NCBI RefSeq assembly: GCF_000981895.1 | Contig: NZ_LATD01000184.1 | Coordinates: forward strand, 1-51,969 | Length of the DNA stretch: 51,969 nt | Direction of reading: 5' to 3' | From: Streptomyces odonnellii | GTDB taxonomy: Bacteria; Actinomycetota; Actinomycetes; Streptomycetales; Streptomycetaceae | In this document: positions 26,779 to 35,267 of the stretch, piece after piece | Numbering within the stretch: the stretch's first letter is position 1 | How the letters are laid out: the number at the start of each line of letters is the position of its first letter | Notes under the pieces: model-generated | The model's database searches: none | What the model saw: the letters and a program-made list of their open reading frames with translations, nothing else | Told to the model about the DNA's origin: nothing | Program-made: the position numbers and the translations under genes

Positions 26779-26854
26779 GACGTTCCGTCAACTTGTACGC
26801 TCACCTTTGACTTTGCCGCGTTGGCGATAGCGTAGGACGACATGAAGGATTGCC

Positions 26855-29395
26855 ATGCCATTACGGCCATTGCGTGGACTGGTACGGATGGGGCTGTCCG
26901 GCCTGCTACTGGTGGGGGGCAGCACAGGCACGATCTTGACCGGCGCCGGGCAGGCCGGCGCCTCGGCATCTGACGGCACCCTGACCGTCGAGGTCCTGCG
27001 GGACTTCTTCGGTACCGGCGTGATCAACTCGACCATGGACGTGCCGCAGCGGGGAATGAAGGTCGATGTGGCCGACCCCGCCGGCCATCACGTCACCGGT
27101 GTCACGGATGCCACCGGAAAGGTCGTCGTACCGCCCTCGGGCGAACTGACCGGCGGCCGGTACCGCGTCGATGTCACCGTCCCGGCACCGTACAGCGACT
27201 ATCTGCGGGCGGCGCCCGCCTCGACCGCGCCGAACCACTTCGACAGCTTCACCACGTTCGTGGACGTCTCGGACGGCCAGGACGCGTCGGTGATCACCGG
27301 GGTCTGGAACCCGGCCGACTACGCACTGCCCGACTCCCGCTACTTCGTGCCGGTCCAGAGCGGCGCCGGAGGGACGGACACCCGGGCGCTGGTGGCGTTC
27401 GGGACGGACGCCCGCGGCAACTGTCCCGACCAGCAGGCATGCCCGGAGGTGCTCAACACCCAGGACCAGGTGGGCACGACCTTCGGGCTGGCCTACGACA
27501 GGTACCGCGACCAGTTGTTCCAGTCGGCGTTCGCCCGGCGGTACACCGAGTACGGGCCGGACGGCGGTGACGCGATCTACACCGTGCCGGCCGACGGCGG
27601 GGGCGCCCCGAAGCTGTTCGCGAAGGTGCCGGACGCCACGGAGACCCCGCACGACACCGACAACCTGATCAAGGACGCCGGGTTCGTCGACGTCCCGGGC
27701 AAGGAGAGCATCGGCGGCCTGGCCCTGTCCGAGGACGGCTCGACGCTGTACGCGGTGAACCTGCGCACCCGCAGCCTGGTCGCCTTCGACGCGACCGGGG
27801 CCACGGCGTCCGAGCCCGAGTCGACGGTCCCGATCCCCGACCCGGGCTGCGCGTCGGCCGAGGACTGGCGCCCGTTCGGCCTGGCCACCCACAACAACAC
27901 CCTGTACGTGGGCGGTGTGTGCAGCGCGGAGAGCACACAGCAGCGCGCGGACCTGAAGGCCGTCGTCACCACCTATGACGGCGAGCGGTTCACCACCGTG
28001 CTGTCCCAGCCGCTGACCGCCGAGCGCGGGAGCGTACTCACCGGCAGGTCCGGCGACCAGGTCCGCCACTGGAACCCGTGGGACACCAGCCTGGAGACCT
28101 GGGACGACCACAACATGGAAGGCGCGATGATCGATCCGCAGCCGGCACTGGCCAGTATGGCCTTCGCCCGCGACGGCTCGATGATCCTCGGCTTCCGCGA
28201 CAGGTTCATGGACGTCGTGAGCTGGGGCGGACTGGACCCCAGGCCGGGCATCGACACCCCGCAGAACGGCATGTCCGGCGGCGACATCAGCATGGCCTGC
28301 GCCACGCCCACCGGCGGGTACGAGTGGGAAGGCACCGGAAACTGCCCCGACCACGCCACGGACCCGGCGATCGACGGGGTCCAGCCCAGCAGCGTCGTCG
28401 AGTACTTCCCGGGTGACTTCTTCCCGAACGGCGGCTCCTCGACCCAGCCCGGGCCGCACCAGGAGTCCGCGCTGGGATCGGTCGCCTACATCCCGCAGCA
28501 GCAGTGGGTCGTCAGCACGCAGATGGACCCGACCGGCCAGGTCATCACCAACGGAACCGGCTACTACGACGTCGCCACCGGCCTCGGCCCCGGCAACGAC
28601 CCGGCCGCCAACGCCTACCAGTTCATCGGTCCGAACGAGAACGGGTTCGGCAAGGCCGGTGGCCTCGGCGACATCGCGTACGCCGCGGCGAACGCGCCGA
28701 TCCAGATCGGCAACGTGGTGTGGTACGACGGCGACCACAACGGCATCCAGGACCCCGGGCACGTGCTGCTGCCGGGGGCGACGATCAACCTGCTGGACGC
28801 CGATGGCAAGCAGGTCGCCACGACCACGACGGATGCCGCCGGCGAGTACTACTTCGGTGGTGTCGGCGCGGAGTACGAGCTGACACCGGGCGCGGAGTAC
28901 ACCGTGCAGTTCGATGTGTGCACCGCGGACACCAGCGGGGTGCCGGGCCAGCCGGCCGCCACGGACCTGCGGTTCACGCTGCCGCGGGTCGGTGAGGACC
29001 GGGTCCACGACTCCAATGTGACCCCTCCGACCACCGGCCGGCTGTGCAACGGGTTCGCCCCGGTCACCGCACCGGCCACGCCAGGAGGGGTTGATCACAC
29101 GATCGACGCCGGCGTGTACATCCCGCCGCCGGCATCCCCGTCACCGACACCCACCCCGACCCCGACCCCGTCACCGGAGGAGCCGACGGTACCGCCGACG
29201 GACCCGGCGCCCAACGTCCCGACACCCAACGCCCCGGCACCCAACGCCCCGGCCCCGGCCGACCGGCCACCGGGCTCACTCGCAAACACCGGCGTGACCG
29301 ACCTGGGAGAGATTCTCGCCCTCGTCGCCCTGCTGGTCGGCGCGGGCGCGGCGGTAGTCCTCGCCAGCCGCAAACGACGCCCCAGGCACCACTGA
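26855..29395 (+). CDS. Cell-wall surface protein with SdrD_B-like domain and LANTG sortase signal
   Basis: An 846-residue exported protein. It has an N-terminal signal peptide (about 1-38, ending near GASA) and a large region (about 40-600) rich in SxDGSTLYAVNL and FGLATHNNTLYVGG motifs that suggests a beta-propeller fold. An SdrD_B-like module follows (IGNVVWYDGDHNGIQD ... LLPGATINLLDADGK, about 610-720), then a Pro/Thr/Asn linker. The sorting signal LANTG at 809-813 is followed by a hydrophobic helix and a basic tail. LAXTG is the pentapeptide of Streptomyces class E sortases, so the protein is expected to be attached to peptidoglycan. No sortase gene is in the window. AGGA precedes the ATG by seven bases, and a strong hairpin terminator follows. 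Confidence 0.88.
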   Translation: MPLRPLRGLVRMGLSGLLLVGGSTGTILTGAGQAGASASDGTLTVEVLRDFFGTGVINSTMDVPQRGMKVDVADPAGHHVTGVTDATGKVVVPPSGELTGGRYRVDVTVPAPYSDYLRAAPASTAPNHFDSFTTFVDVSDGQDASVITGVWNPADYALPDSRYFVPVQSGAGGTDTRALVAFGTDARGNCPDQQACPEVLNTQDQVGTTFGLAYDRYRDQLFQSAFARRYTEYGPDGGDAIYTVPADGGGAPKLFAKVPDATETPHDTDNLIKDAGFVDVPGKESIGGLALSEDGSTLYAVNLRTRSLVAFDATGATASEPESTVPIPDPGCASAEDWRPFGLATHNNTLYVGGVCSAESTQQRADLKAVVTTYDGERFTTVLSQPLTAERGSVLTGRSGDQVRHWNPWDTSLETWDDHNMEGAMIDPQPALASMAFARDGSMILGFRDRFMDVVSWGGLDPRPGIDTPQNGMSGGDISMACATPTGGYEWEGTGNCPDHATDPAIDGVQPSSVVEYFPGDFFPNGGSSTQPGPHQESALGSVAYIPQQQWVVSTQMDPTGQVITNGTGYYDVATGLGPGNDPAANAYQFIGPNENGFGKAGGLGDIAYAAANAPIQIGNVVWYDGDHNGIQDPGHVLLPGATINLLDADGKQVATTTTDAAGEYYFGGVGAEYELTPGAEYTVQFDVCTADTSGVPGQPAATDLRFTLPRVGEDRVHDSNVTPPTTGRLCNGFAPVTAPATPGGVDHTIDAGVYIPPPASPSPTPTPTPTPSPEEPTVPPTDPAPNVPTPNAPAPNAPAPADRPPGSLANTGVTDLGEILALVALLVGAGAAVVLASRKRRPRHH

Positions 29396-29407
29396 CACCT
29401 GAAACCC

Positions 29408-29441
29408 CCGATGGGCCGGTGCAACCGCACCGGCCCATCGG
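29408..29441. terminator. Hairpin terminator after the surface-protein gene
   Basis: A perfect 15-bp stem (CCGATGGGCCGGTGC with its complement) and the four-base loop AACC, starting twelve bases after the stop codon. No U-tract follows, as is normal for this GC range. Confidence 0.85.
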
Positions 29442-29892
29442 CCTGAACGCGCTCGCCAAGGGCGTACGTACGGACCTACGTCCACACCCACATGGCCACG
29501 GACCTGCACGGTGACCAACTGCCGGAGCGGATCGAACTGATGCGGCTCTTCGGGGGCACCGCGCGGACCGTCATGCGCTACGTCGCTGCGGCGTATCCAG
29601 AGCGGACGGCCCGGGGCTGGTCATTGCACCGATCCCGGGCGGTGTTCGGACCACGTCGCTGCCGTAGAGCACGGAGTGCTGGACCGCCGTCAGTTGGCGA
29701 TGCTCATCGGCAGGGTGACGATCTGTCGGCGCTCCTCGGCACGGATCTTCATCTGGCCGGCCCAGTGCTCAGTGACCAGTGGAACCCGCTCCCCCGGGCC
29801 GCCTCCAACGGTGGGCAGGCGGCCGGACTCGGCGGCCTCGCGCTTCGTTAATTCGATGGCACGCGCGCAACGGTGCGCCCACCCTGGTCCCC
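29442..29892. other. Stretch with unidentified coding remnants
   Basis: No complete gene is supported. On the minus strand, about 29690-29880 reads as plausible protein ending in a TGA: IELTKREAAESGRLPTVGGG, then VPLVTEHWAGQMKIRAEERR and IVTLPMSIAN. It has no start. On the plus strand around 29492-29600 another short coding-like frame reads GDQLPERIELMRLFGGTART. Both may be remains of an excised or deleted element. Neither family is recognised. Confidence 0.35.
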
Positions 29893-30486
29893 GTGGCAGA
29901 ACCCAAACACCAGATTCGAGCCCTGTACTCGGACTCCACGGTCACTGTCTACCAGGCGTACGCCCCGGAGATTGCCGTACCGGCCGCCCGCGAGGGGCGT
30001 TTCCCGGCAGTGTGGCAGCGGGACCGGATGACATGGATCAAGCCGTCGTTCCTGTGGATGATGTACCGCTGCGGGTGGGGCAGCAAAGAAGGCCAGGAAA
30101 CCGTCCTCGCCGTCGAAATCTCCCGCGAAGGCTTCGAGTGGGCCTTGGCACACGCCTGCCTGTCCCACTACGAGCGTGGACTCCACGCCGACCTCGCCAC
30201 ATGGAAGCGCCAATTGAAACGGGCTCCCGCCCGGGTGCAATGGGACCCCGAACGCGACCTGCACCTTGAGGCACTTGCCCACCGGTCGCTCCAGCTAGGT
30301 CTCTCCGGCGCAGCCGCACGTCTCTACGCCGATGAGTGGACCGTCTCCATCACTGACATCACGCCGCTCGCCCACACGATCCACACGCATGTACGGGACG
30401 GAGACCTGGATGCTGCACGGCAACTCCTGCCCCGCGAACGTCCCTACCCCGTGGATGAAGGGCTCCTGTCTCACCTGCACCACTGA
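29893..30486 (+). CDS. DUF4291 family protein
   Basis: A 197-residue protein with the DUF4291 signature: IRALYSDSTVTVYQAYAPEI at the N-terminus, then RDRMTWIKPSFLWMMYRCGW, VLAVEISREGFEWALAHACL, and VQWDPERDLHLEALAHRSLQ. GTG 29893 gives the usual family length of about 190-200. No biochemical function is established for the family. It is flanked by unrelated remnants, so it is probably monocistronic. Confidence 0.85.
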   Translation: MAEPKHQIRALYSDSTVTVYQAYAPEIAVPAAREGRFPAVWQRDRMTWIKPSFLWMMYRCGWGSKEGQETVLAVEISREGFEWALAHACLSHYERGLHADLATWKRQLKRAPARVQWDPERDLHLEALAHRSLQLGLSGAAARLYADEWTVSITDITPLAHTIHTHVRDGDLDAARQLLPRERPYPVDEGLLSHLHH

Positions 30487-30608
30487 GCAGGTCTGCCAAT
30501 TGAGATGATCTCGCAGACATGCCGAGGTTGATCACTGTGCGCTGTCGATCTTTAAAAAGCTGCTTGGCACGGTTACGCGACTCACGGCAGGAATCCTGAC
30601 GTCGCCAC

Positions 30609-31076
30609 TCAAGCGATCCAGTCCTCGCCGCTTCGATGTCGATCCAGCCCCACGGCTGCGAACTCGTCCGTGGCCGCACCCGCCACCACACCCAGCATCC
30701 GGAGGGCCTGCGAGATCGGGCTGCCGGCAGATCCGAAGGGCTGGCCTTCCGGTATATGAACCGGTCCCAGTACGACAGCCCCATCAGCCCAGACGGCGGC
30801 GCGCTGATCGCCCACACCGCCGAAGTACTCGGCTTCCACGTAGGCCACCGGTCCGGCGGCTGACCAGTCCGCAAGCCGCTTGTCGAATCCTCCCGGAAGT
30901 CGCCAGAACCCCAAAGGGCTCTCTGTGCCATCCGTTGAGGCATCGCAGAGCTGGTCCGTCATCGGCATCAGCGACATGCCCTGGCTGAGAGAGACGACCC
31001 GGGCGGCAGGAAAGTCCCTCGCGGCGCCACGGAGCACCTCGTCTCTGGCGATGACTGCCTGTAGTTCGTAGCCCAT
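30609..31076 (-). CDS. Conserved Streptomyces hypothetical protein
   Basis: A 155-residue protein. ATG 31076 is preceded by GGAGGGGGCG and opens MGYELQAVIARDEVLRG. Other family-like segments are VVSLSQGMSLMPMTD, GFWRLPGGFDKRLADWSAAG and VAYVEAEYFGGVGDQRAAVW. It resembles a single-domain family common in Streptomyces, with no known function; this is recollection. It is soluble, with no signal peptide. It is divergent from the TPR gene at 31390. Confidence 0.7.
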   Translation of the reverse strand: MGYELQAVIARDEVLRGAARDFPAARVVSLSQGMSLMPMTDQLCDASTDGTESPLGFWRLPGGFDKRLADWSAAGPVAYVEAEYFGGVGDQRAAVWADGAVVLGPVHIPEGQPFGSAGSPISQALRMLGVVAGAATDEFAAVGLDRHRSGEDWIA

Positions 31077-31389
31077 ACCAACGCCCCCTCCACCGATCGG
31101 AGGCTCCATCTTGTCGCGGCTACCGCCGTCGCGACCCGCCTCCCGATCCGGGCGGGCCCACCCGTACCGAGGTGAGCGCCTGGTCAGGCCACGGTGCGTC
31201 GAAGTCGACGCTTGAGCCAGACCAGCAGCGACCAGCCAAGGAACAAACCGCATCCTCTTGGCGGCGGGCGACCGCGCGCCCGTACAGGCCCTCCGAGTTG
31301 ATTCACCCTGCTGAACCGTCCCGGTACGCGCGTGTCAGAATTCCGCGGTTCCCGCTACTCGGTGTCGGCGGGCGGACGGAGGGGGCGGA
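31077..31389. other. Divergent intergenic region
   Basis: About 310 bases between two divergent starts. It should hold promoters for both genes, but I see no convincing -35/-10 pair, palindrome or small gene. Confidence 0.4.
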
Positions 31390-32250
31390 ATGCACGAGGA
31401 CAAGGCCAAGGAGCTCTACGAGCAGGCCCATGAAGCGTGGGCGGCGGAGCAGTGGCAGGTCGCGGCGGACCGGTACGAGGAGTTGCTCAGCCACCTCCCT
31501 GACGCGCCGTCGAGTGCTGCCTGGTGGTACGACGCGGCGCTGGCCCACAAGTTCCTGCGCAACTGGGACAAGGCATTCACCCTGGGCCGGGAGGCCGCGG
31601 CACGGGCACCACGTGGCGAGGAAGACCCGGCCTTCTGGAACCTCGGCATCGCGGCAACAGTGCTGCGGGAATGGGCCGTTGCCCGGGATGCGTGGACAGG
31701 CTTCGGGATCACCCTGCCGGAGGGAGAGGGCGAGATCTTTGGCTCTTTCGGCATCTGCTGCGTACGCCTGGACACCGACGGCGCACACGAGGTCGTCTGG
31801 GCCGTGCGGCTGTGCCCCACCAGGGCACGGGTCGTCAGCGTTCCCGTCACCCCGGGGCGCCGCTTCGGAGAGGTCGTGCTGCACGACGGCGAGCCCAAGG
31901 GCGAGCGGATCGTGGACGGACGGAGCCACAGCGTCTTCGACGAGATCCTGCGCTTCGAGACGTCGGACCTCCCCACCCACACCGTCACAGTCTCGGCCGG
32001 AGCGGCCTCCGACATCGACGCGCTCGAGACGGTTTTCACCCAGCAGGGCTACGGCGCGGAACCCGCGAGCAGCTTCCAGTTCCTGTGCGCCTGCTGCAGC
32101 GAAGGAAGCCGCGAACAGACACGATCCGTCCACGCCGGCACCCAGCAAGTGTCGGTCGCGGCCCCAGCCGACGAAATCCCCGAACTGCTCGACACCTGGG
32201 CAGCCGCAGGACCGGAGCGCTCCTGGTCGGACTTGGCCGGCGTTGGCTGA
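31390..32250 (+). CDS. Tetratricopeptide-repeat protein
   Basis: A 286-residue soluble protein. The first 110 residues form TPR-like helical pairs (AKELYEQAHEAWAAEQWQVA, AAWWYDAALAHKFLRNWDKA, PAFWNLGIAATVLREW). The rest is a mixed alpha/beta domain (VVWAVRLCPTRARVVSVPVT, GRRFGEVVLHDGEP) with a CACC cysteine pair near residue 235. A GGAGGGGGCGG site precedes the ATG. TPR proteins mediate protein contacts; the partner is unknown. Confidence 0.75.
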   Translation: MHEDKAKELYEQAHEAWAAEQWQVAADRYEELLSHLPDAPSSAAWWYDAALAHKFLRNWDKAFTLGREAAARAPRGEEDPAFWNLGIAATVLREWAVARDAWTGFGITLPEGEGEIFGSFGICCVRLDTDGAHEVVWAVRLCPTRARVVSVPVTPGRRFGEVVLHDGEPKGERIVDGRSHSVFDEILRFETSDLPTHTVTVSAGAASDIDALETVFTQQGYGAEPASSFQFLCACCSEGSREQTRSVHAGTQQVSVAAPADEIPELLDTWAAAGPERSWSDLAGVG

Positions 32251-32292
32251 GCCCGCCCCGAGCAGTGGCGGTGTCCTGGCCCCGTGAACCGG

Positions 32293-32620
32293 CTACGGGC
32301 CATGCATCGGCGCCCGTATCGGCCCCCGCACCGGCGCCCGTTCGCCCCTGTCCGTGCCTGGCCCGACCGCTTCTCGCTCCCGGCTGCCGCCGTACCGGCG
32401 CACGGCGAGCGGTACGAACAGGAAGAGCAGCAGCAGCCCGAAGGCGCCGCACGCGCCGGGCACCGAGCCGTCGATCCGCCACCCCACCGTGAGCCCGACC
32501 AGGATCAGGGGCACCATCCCGACGGCCGTGGTGAGCAGATCCGCGCCGGTCTCCCGCAACGGGACGAGCTGTTCCGGACTCCAGGCGTCGTACGGCCCTG
32601 AGGAACTGCTCGGCGCCTGG
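32293..32620 (-). pseudogene. Internally deleted ABC-2 (DrrB-type) permease remnant
   Basis: The minus-strand frame reads RETGADLLTTAVGMVPLILV, then GLTVGWRIDGSVPGACGAFG and LLLLFLFVPLAVRRYGGSRE. The first part matches the middle of daunorubicin-type ABC permeases, and VPLAVRRY matches their extreme C-terminus. About 100 residues between them are missing and the N-terminal half is absent. The ATP-binding partner is also absent. It could instead be a small two-helix membrane protein. Confidence 0.4.
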
Positions 32621-32765
32621 CGCAGGAGATGAGCAACGGCTGATCTCCGCTGGTCACGGCTCTGGTACGTAGGGGCCGGGGGTGCCCGGTACGTACGCCG
32701 AGGACGCCCGGAACGCGAGGTTCCGAGCGCCCCCGTGCAACGGCTGCTGAGCTGCGGGAGCCTGA

Positions 32766-33383
32766 TCAGTCCGTGATGCCGGCGGCTTCGATGAGGGTCT
32801 CGGCGGTGGTGACCGCCAGGCCCTGGAGGTCGTCCGCGCCGATGCCGGCCCGGGTGCTCGCCCCGTCGTACAGGATGGCGAGCTGGCGGGTGAGGAAGTC
32901 GGGGTCGGTGGCTTTGCCGCGCTCCGCCTCGGTACGGAAGAAGCCCTCCAGGTGCTGCCGCTTGACGCGGGCCGCAACCAGGCTGGCGGGGTGGGCGGGG
33001 TCCTTCAGTTCCACCTGCGGCGCGAGGAACGCGCAGCCCATGTACTCCGGTGACCGGGCGAACTTCTCCAGTTGCCGGAAGACATGGAGCAGCCGGGCGC
33101 GAGGGCCCGGGCCGAAATCGGGCGGGGGCAGCAGGAAGGCCGCGTCGGCGAGTACGCGGCGCTCCAGGGCGGCCACGAGCAGGGCGTCCTTGCTGTCGAA
33201 GAGCTGGTACATCGACTTCTTGGAGATCCCGGCGCTCTTGCAGAGCGCGTTGGCGCCCACGCCCACGCCGTGGCGGTAGAAGAGGTCGACCGCGGCGGTC
33301 AGGAGCCGTTCTCGCTGTGAGGCACTGACGGTTGCCTCCGGGGGCTCGGGCAGCACGCCGGATGCGGCCTTGTCGATGGTCAT
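32766..33383 (-). CDS. TetR/AcrR-family transcriptional regulator
   Basis: A 205-residue regulator. The N-terminal HTH (RERLLTAAVDLFYRHGVGVG ... GISKKSMYQLFDSKDALLVA, about 23-72) is classic TetR. The C-terminal ligand domain resembles the TetR_C group of oxidoreductase-linked regulators (EYMGCAFLAPQVELKDPAHP). ATG 33383 is used because upstream sequence is the operator region. Two identical 14-bp palindromes lie between this gene and the divergent SDR gene, so it probably represses both itself and the SDR operon. The inducer is unknown. Confidence 0.88.
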   Translation of the reverse strand: MTIDKAASGVLPEPPEATVSASQRERLLTAAVDLFYRHGVGVGANALCKSAGISKKSMYQLFDSKDALLVAALERRVLADAAFLLPPPDFGPGPRARLLHVFRQLEKFARSPEYMGCAFLAPQVELKDPAHPASLVAARVKRQHLEGFFRTEAERGKATDPDFLTRQLAILYDGASTRAGIGADDLQGLAVTTAETLIEAAGITD

Positions 33384-33414
33384 GGCACCGAGGCTACCCC
33401 GCGTTCGACAACAG

Positions 33415-33428
33415 AAACCGATCGGTTT
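33415..33428. promoter_or_regulatory. TetR operator copy 1
   Basis: Perfect palindrome AAACCGATCGGTTT, 32 bases upstream of the tetR start. It is identical to copy 2, with centres 33 bp apart (about three helical turns). Confidence 0.8.
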
Positions 33429-33447
33429 ATCTTGGGGCGAAAGAAGG

Positions 33448-33461
33448 AAACCGATCGGTTT
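33448..33461. promoter_or_regulatory. TetR operator copy 2
   Basis: Second perfect copy of AAACCGATCGGTTT, extended to 16 bp (GAAACCGATCGGTTTC). It lies about 95 bases upstream of the SDR start and probably overlaps the SDR promoter. Confidence 0.8.
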
Positions 33462-33554
33462 CTCGCTGTGTTCGGGTCGTGCGCCCGGCACGGCCCGCGG
33501 CCGCGTCTCGCGGCATTCGCCCCTCCGTCCTCCGGACAGGAAGAAGCCCAGCTC

Positions 33555-34469
33555 ATGACTCTCAACGGCTCCGTCGCTTTTGTGACCGGCGGCAACCGCG
33601 GCCTCGGCGCCCAGTTCGTCCGCGCCCTTCTCGAAGCCGGTGCGAGCAAGGTGTACGCGGCGGCCCGCGATCCCCGCACCGTCACCGCCGAGGGCGCCGT
33701 CCCGGTCCAGCTCGACATCACCGACCACGCGTCGGTCCTCGCCGCCGCCGAGCAGGCACAGGACGTCACCCTGCTGATCAACAACGCCGGAATCCTGACG
33801 CCGACCAGCGTTCTGGAGGGCGACCTCGACACCTACCGCCTTGAGTACGACACCCACGTACTCGGCACCCTCGACGTGACCCGCGCCTTCGTGCCGGCCC
33901 TGGCGCGCAACGGGGGCGGGGCGGTCCTCAACGTCCTGTCCGTACTGTCCTGGGCGTCGGTTCCGCACCAGGCGGCGTACTGCGCGGCCAAGGCCGCCGA
34001 GTGGTCCGTCACCAACTCCCTGCGCGTGGAGCTGGCCGGCCAGAAGACCCAGGTGACCGCGCTGCACGTCGGCTACATGGACACCGACATGATCGCCGGC
34101 CTCGACGGCGTCGAGAAGGCCGACCCGGCCGGCATCGCCAGGATCGCCCTCGAAGGCGTCGAGAAGGGGCGACTGGAAGTGGTCGCCGACCCCCTCACCC
34201 GGCAGATCAAGGCAGGGCTCTCGCTCGGCGTCGAAGCCCTCTACCCGCAGTTCGCACAGGCATGCGGCCACCACAGCCCGGCCGTACACCGCCGGGTGTG
34301 CCCGCGACGCCGACGAGCGCACACGGCTTACGACTCCGCCGCGCCCGTCCGCCACAGCGCCACGTCAGGCTTCGGGCGCCGCGTCAGGCGCCGGAACTCC
34401 ACCAGTCGGCATCCCGCCAGCCAGCACCCCACCAGCCGGCACCCCGCCAAGGAAAGGACGCGACAATGA
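33555..34469 (+). CDS. Short-chain dehydrogenase/reductase
   Basis: An NAD(P)-dependent SDR. The Rossmann glycine motif is TGGNRGLG (about 11-18), the cofactor-stabilising motif is NNAGIL, and the catalytic centre is S128 (LSVLSWASVP) with Y141-x3-K145 (AAYCAAKAAEW). ATG 33555 gives standard SDR length up to about residue 235 (ALYPQF). The final 70 residues (basic and Ser/Pro/His-rich, partly made by a 15-bp tandem repeat at 34403-34447) are unlike the family and may come from a late frameshift. The stop overlaps the next gene's ATG (ATGA). The gene is probably under the divergent TetR regulator. Confidence 0.9.
   Translation: MTLNGSVAFVTGGNRGLGAQFVRALLEAGASKVYAAARDPRTVTAEGAVPVQLDITDHASVLAAAEQAQDVTLLINNAGILTPTSVLEGDLDTYRLEYDTHVLGTLDVTRAFVPALARNGGGAVLNVLSVLSWASVPHQAAYCAAKAAEWSVTNSLRVELAGQKTQVTALHVGYMDTDMIAGLDGVEKADPAGIARIALEGVEKGRLEVVADPLTRQIKAGLSLGVEALYPQFAQACGHHSPAVHRRVCPRRRRAHTAYDSAAPVRHSATSGFGRRVRRRNSTSRHPASQHPTSRHPAKERTRQ
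34403..34447. repeat. 15-bp tandem repeat, three copies
   Basis: CAGTCGGCATCCCGC, CAGCCAGCACCCCAC and CAGCCGGCACCCCGC in succession, inside the non-family 3' tail of the SDR frame. The repeats keep frame and encode SRHPA/SQHPT-like units. Confidence 0.8.
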
Positions 34470-35206
34470 CACATCTTCTGGATCTCGTACTGGAAGCTCA
34501 CGGCGGCGAGGAACGCTGGAGCAAGGTCACGGCGGTGACGGCGGTGACGCGCATCGGCGGGCCCATGTGGTCGCTGCACCAGGTGCCCGGCGTCCTCGGC
34601 AGCCATGAGGTCACGGTGGACTTCGGAACGCAACGTACCGTCCTCCGCGACTACAGCGAGCCCGGACTGCGGGGCGTCTTCACCCCCGAGCACGTGTCGA
34701 TCGTGGACGAGGACGGGCGCGCGGTCGAGGAGCGCCACGACCCCCTCGCCTCGTTCGAAGGGTTCCGGACGGACACCCCGTGGGACATGCTGCACGCCCT
34801 GTATTTCATCGGCTACGCCACCTGGAACTACCTCACAGCCCCGTATCTGCTGACCCTGCCGGGCGTCCAGGTCCGGGACCTGCCACCGGAGCAGCCGGCC
34901 CTGGACCCCCGGCCGGGCCTCAGCGGCGGGTGGCGCCGCCTCGGCGTCACCTTCCCGGACGACATCACGGTCCACACCAAGAACCAGACCTTCTACTACG
35001 ACGAGCAGGGCCTGCAGCGCCGCATGGACTACGCGCCGCGGGTGACGGGCGGCATTCCCGCGGTGCACATGATCGACGGCCACCAGGAGTTCTCAGGCCT
35101 GATCTTCCCCACCCGCCGCCGCGTCTTCGTCCCCGCCCCCGAGGGACGGGGCCTGCGCGCCGACCCCTTCATCACGCTGGACTACGCCGACGTCCGCGTC
35201 GGGTGA
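34466..35206 (+). CDS. Hypothetical protein coupled to the SDR gene
   Basis: A 246-residue soluble protein read from an ATG that overlaps the SDR stop. There is no signal peptide. Motifs include EAHGGEERWSKVTAVTAVTR, GFRTDTPWDMLHALYFIGYA, WRRLGVTFPDDITVHTKNQT and FYYDEQGLQRRMDYAPRVTG. The layout resembles a LolA-like half-barrel lipid- or steroid-binding fold found next to SDR/TetR pairs. The function is not known; a carrier or enzyme acting on the SDR substrate is possible. Confidence 0.75.
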   Translation: MTHLLDLVLEAHGGEERWSKVTAVTAVTRIGGPMWSLHQVPGVLGSHEVTVDFGTQRTVLRDYSEPGLRGVFTPEHVSIVDEDGRAVEERHDPLASFEGFRTDTPWDMLHALYFIGYATWNYLTAPYLLTLPGVQVRDLPPEQPALDPRPGLSGGWRRLGVTFPDDITVHTKNQTFYYDEQGLQRRMDYAPRVTGGIPAVHMIDGHQEFSGLIFPTRRRVFVPAPEGRGLRADPFITLDYADVRVG

Positions 35207-35267
35207 CCAGAGTGCGTATCCAGTCGTGACCGATCGGTGGATTCGCCCGTGCCCCGGGGGCTCGACG

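Noticed and set aside
26906..29098. 730-residue minus-strand open frame across the surface-protein gene
   Set aside because: Same artefact of high GC3; the plus-strand product has a signal peptide, SdrD_B-like module and LANTG anchor.
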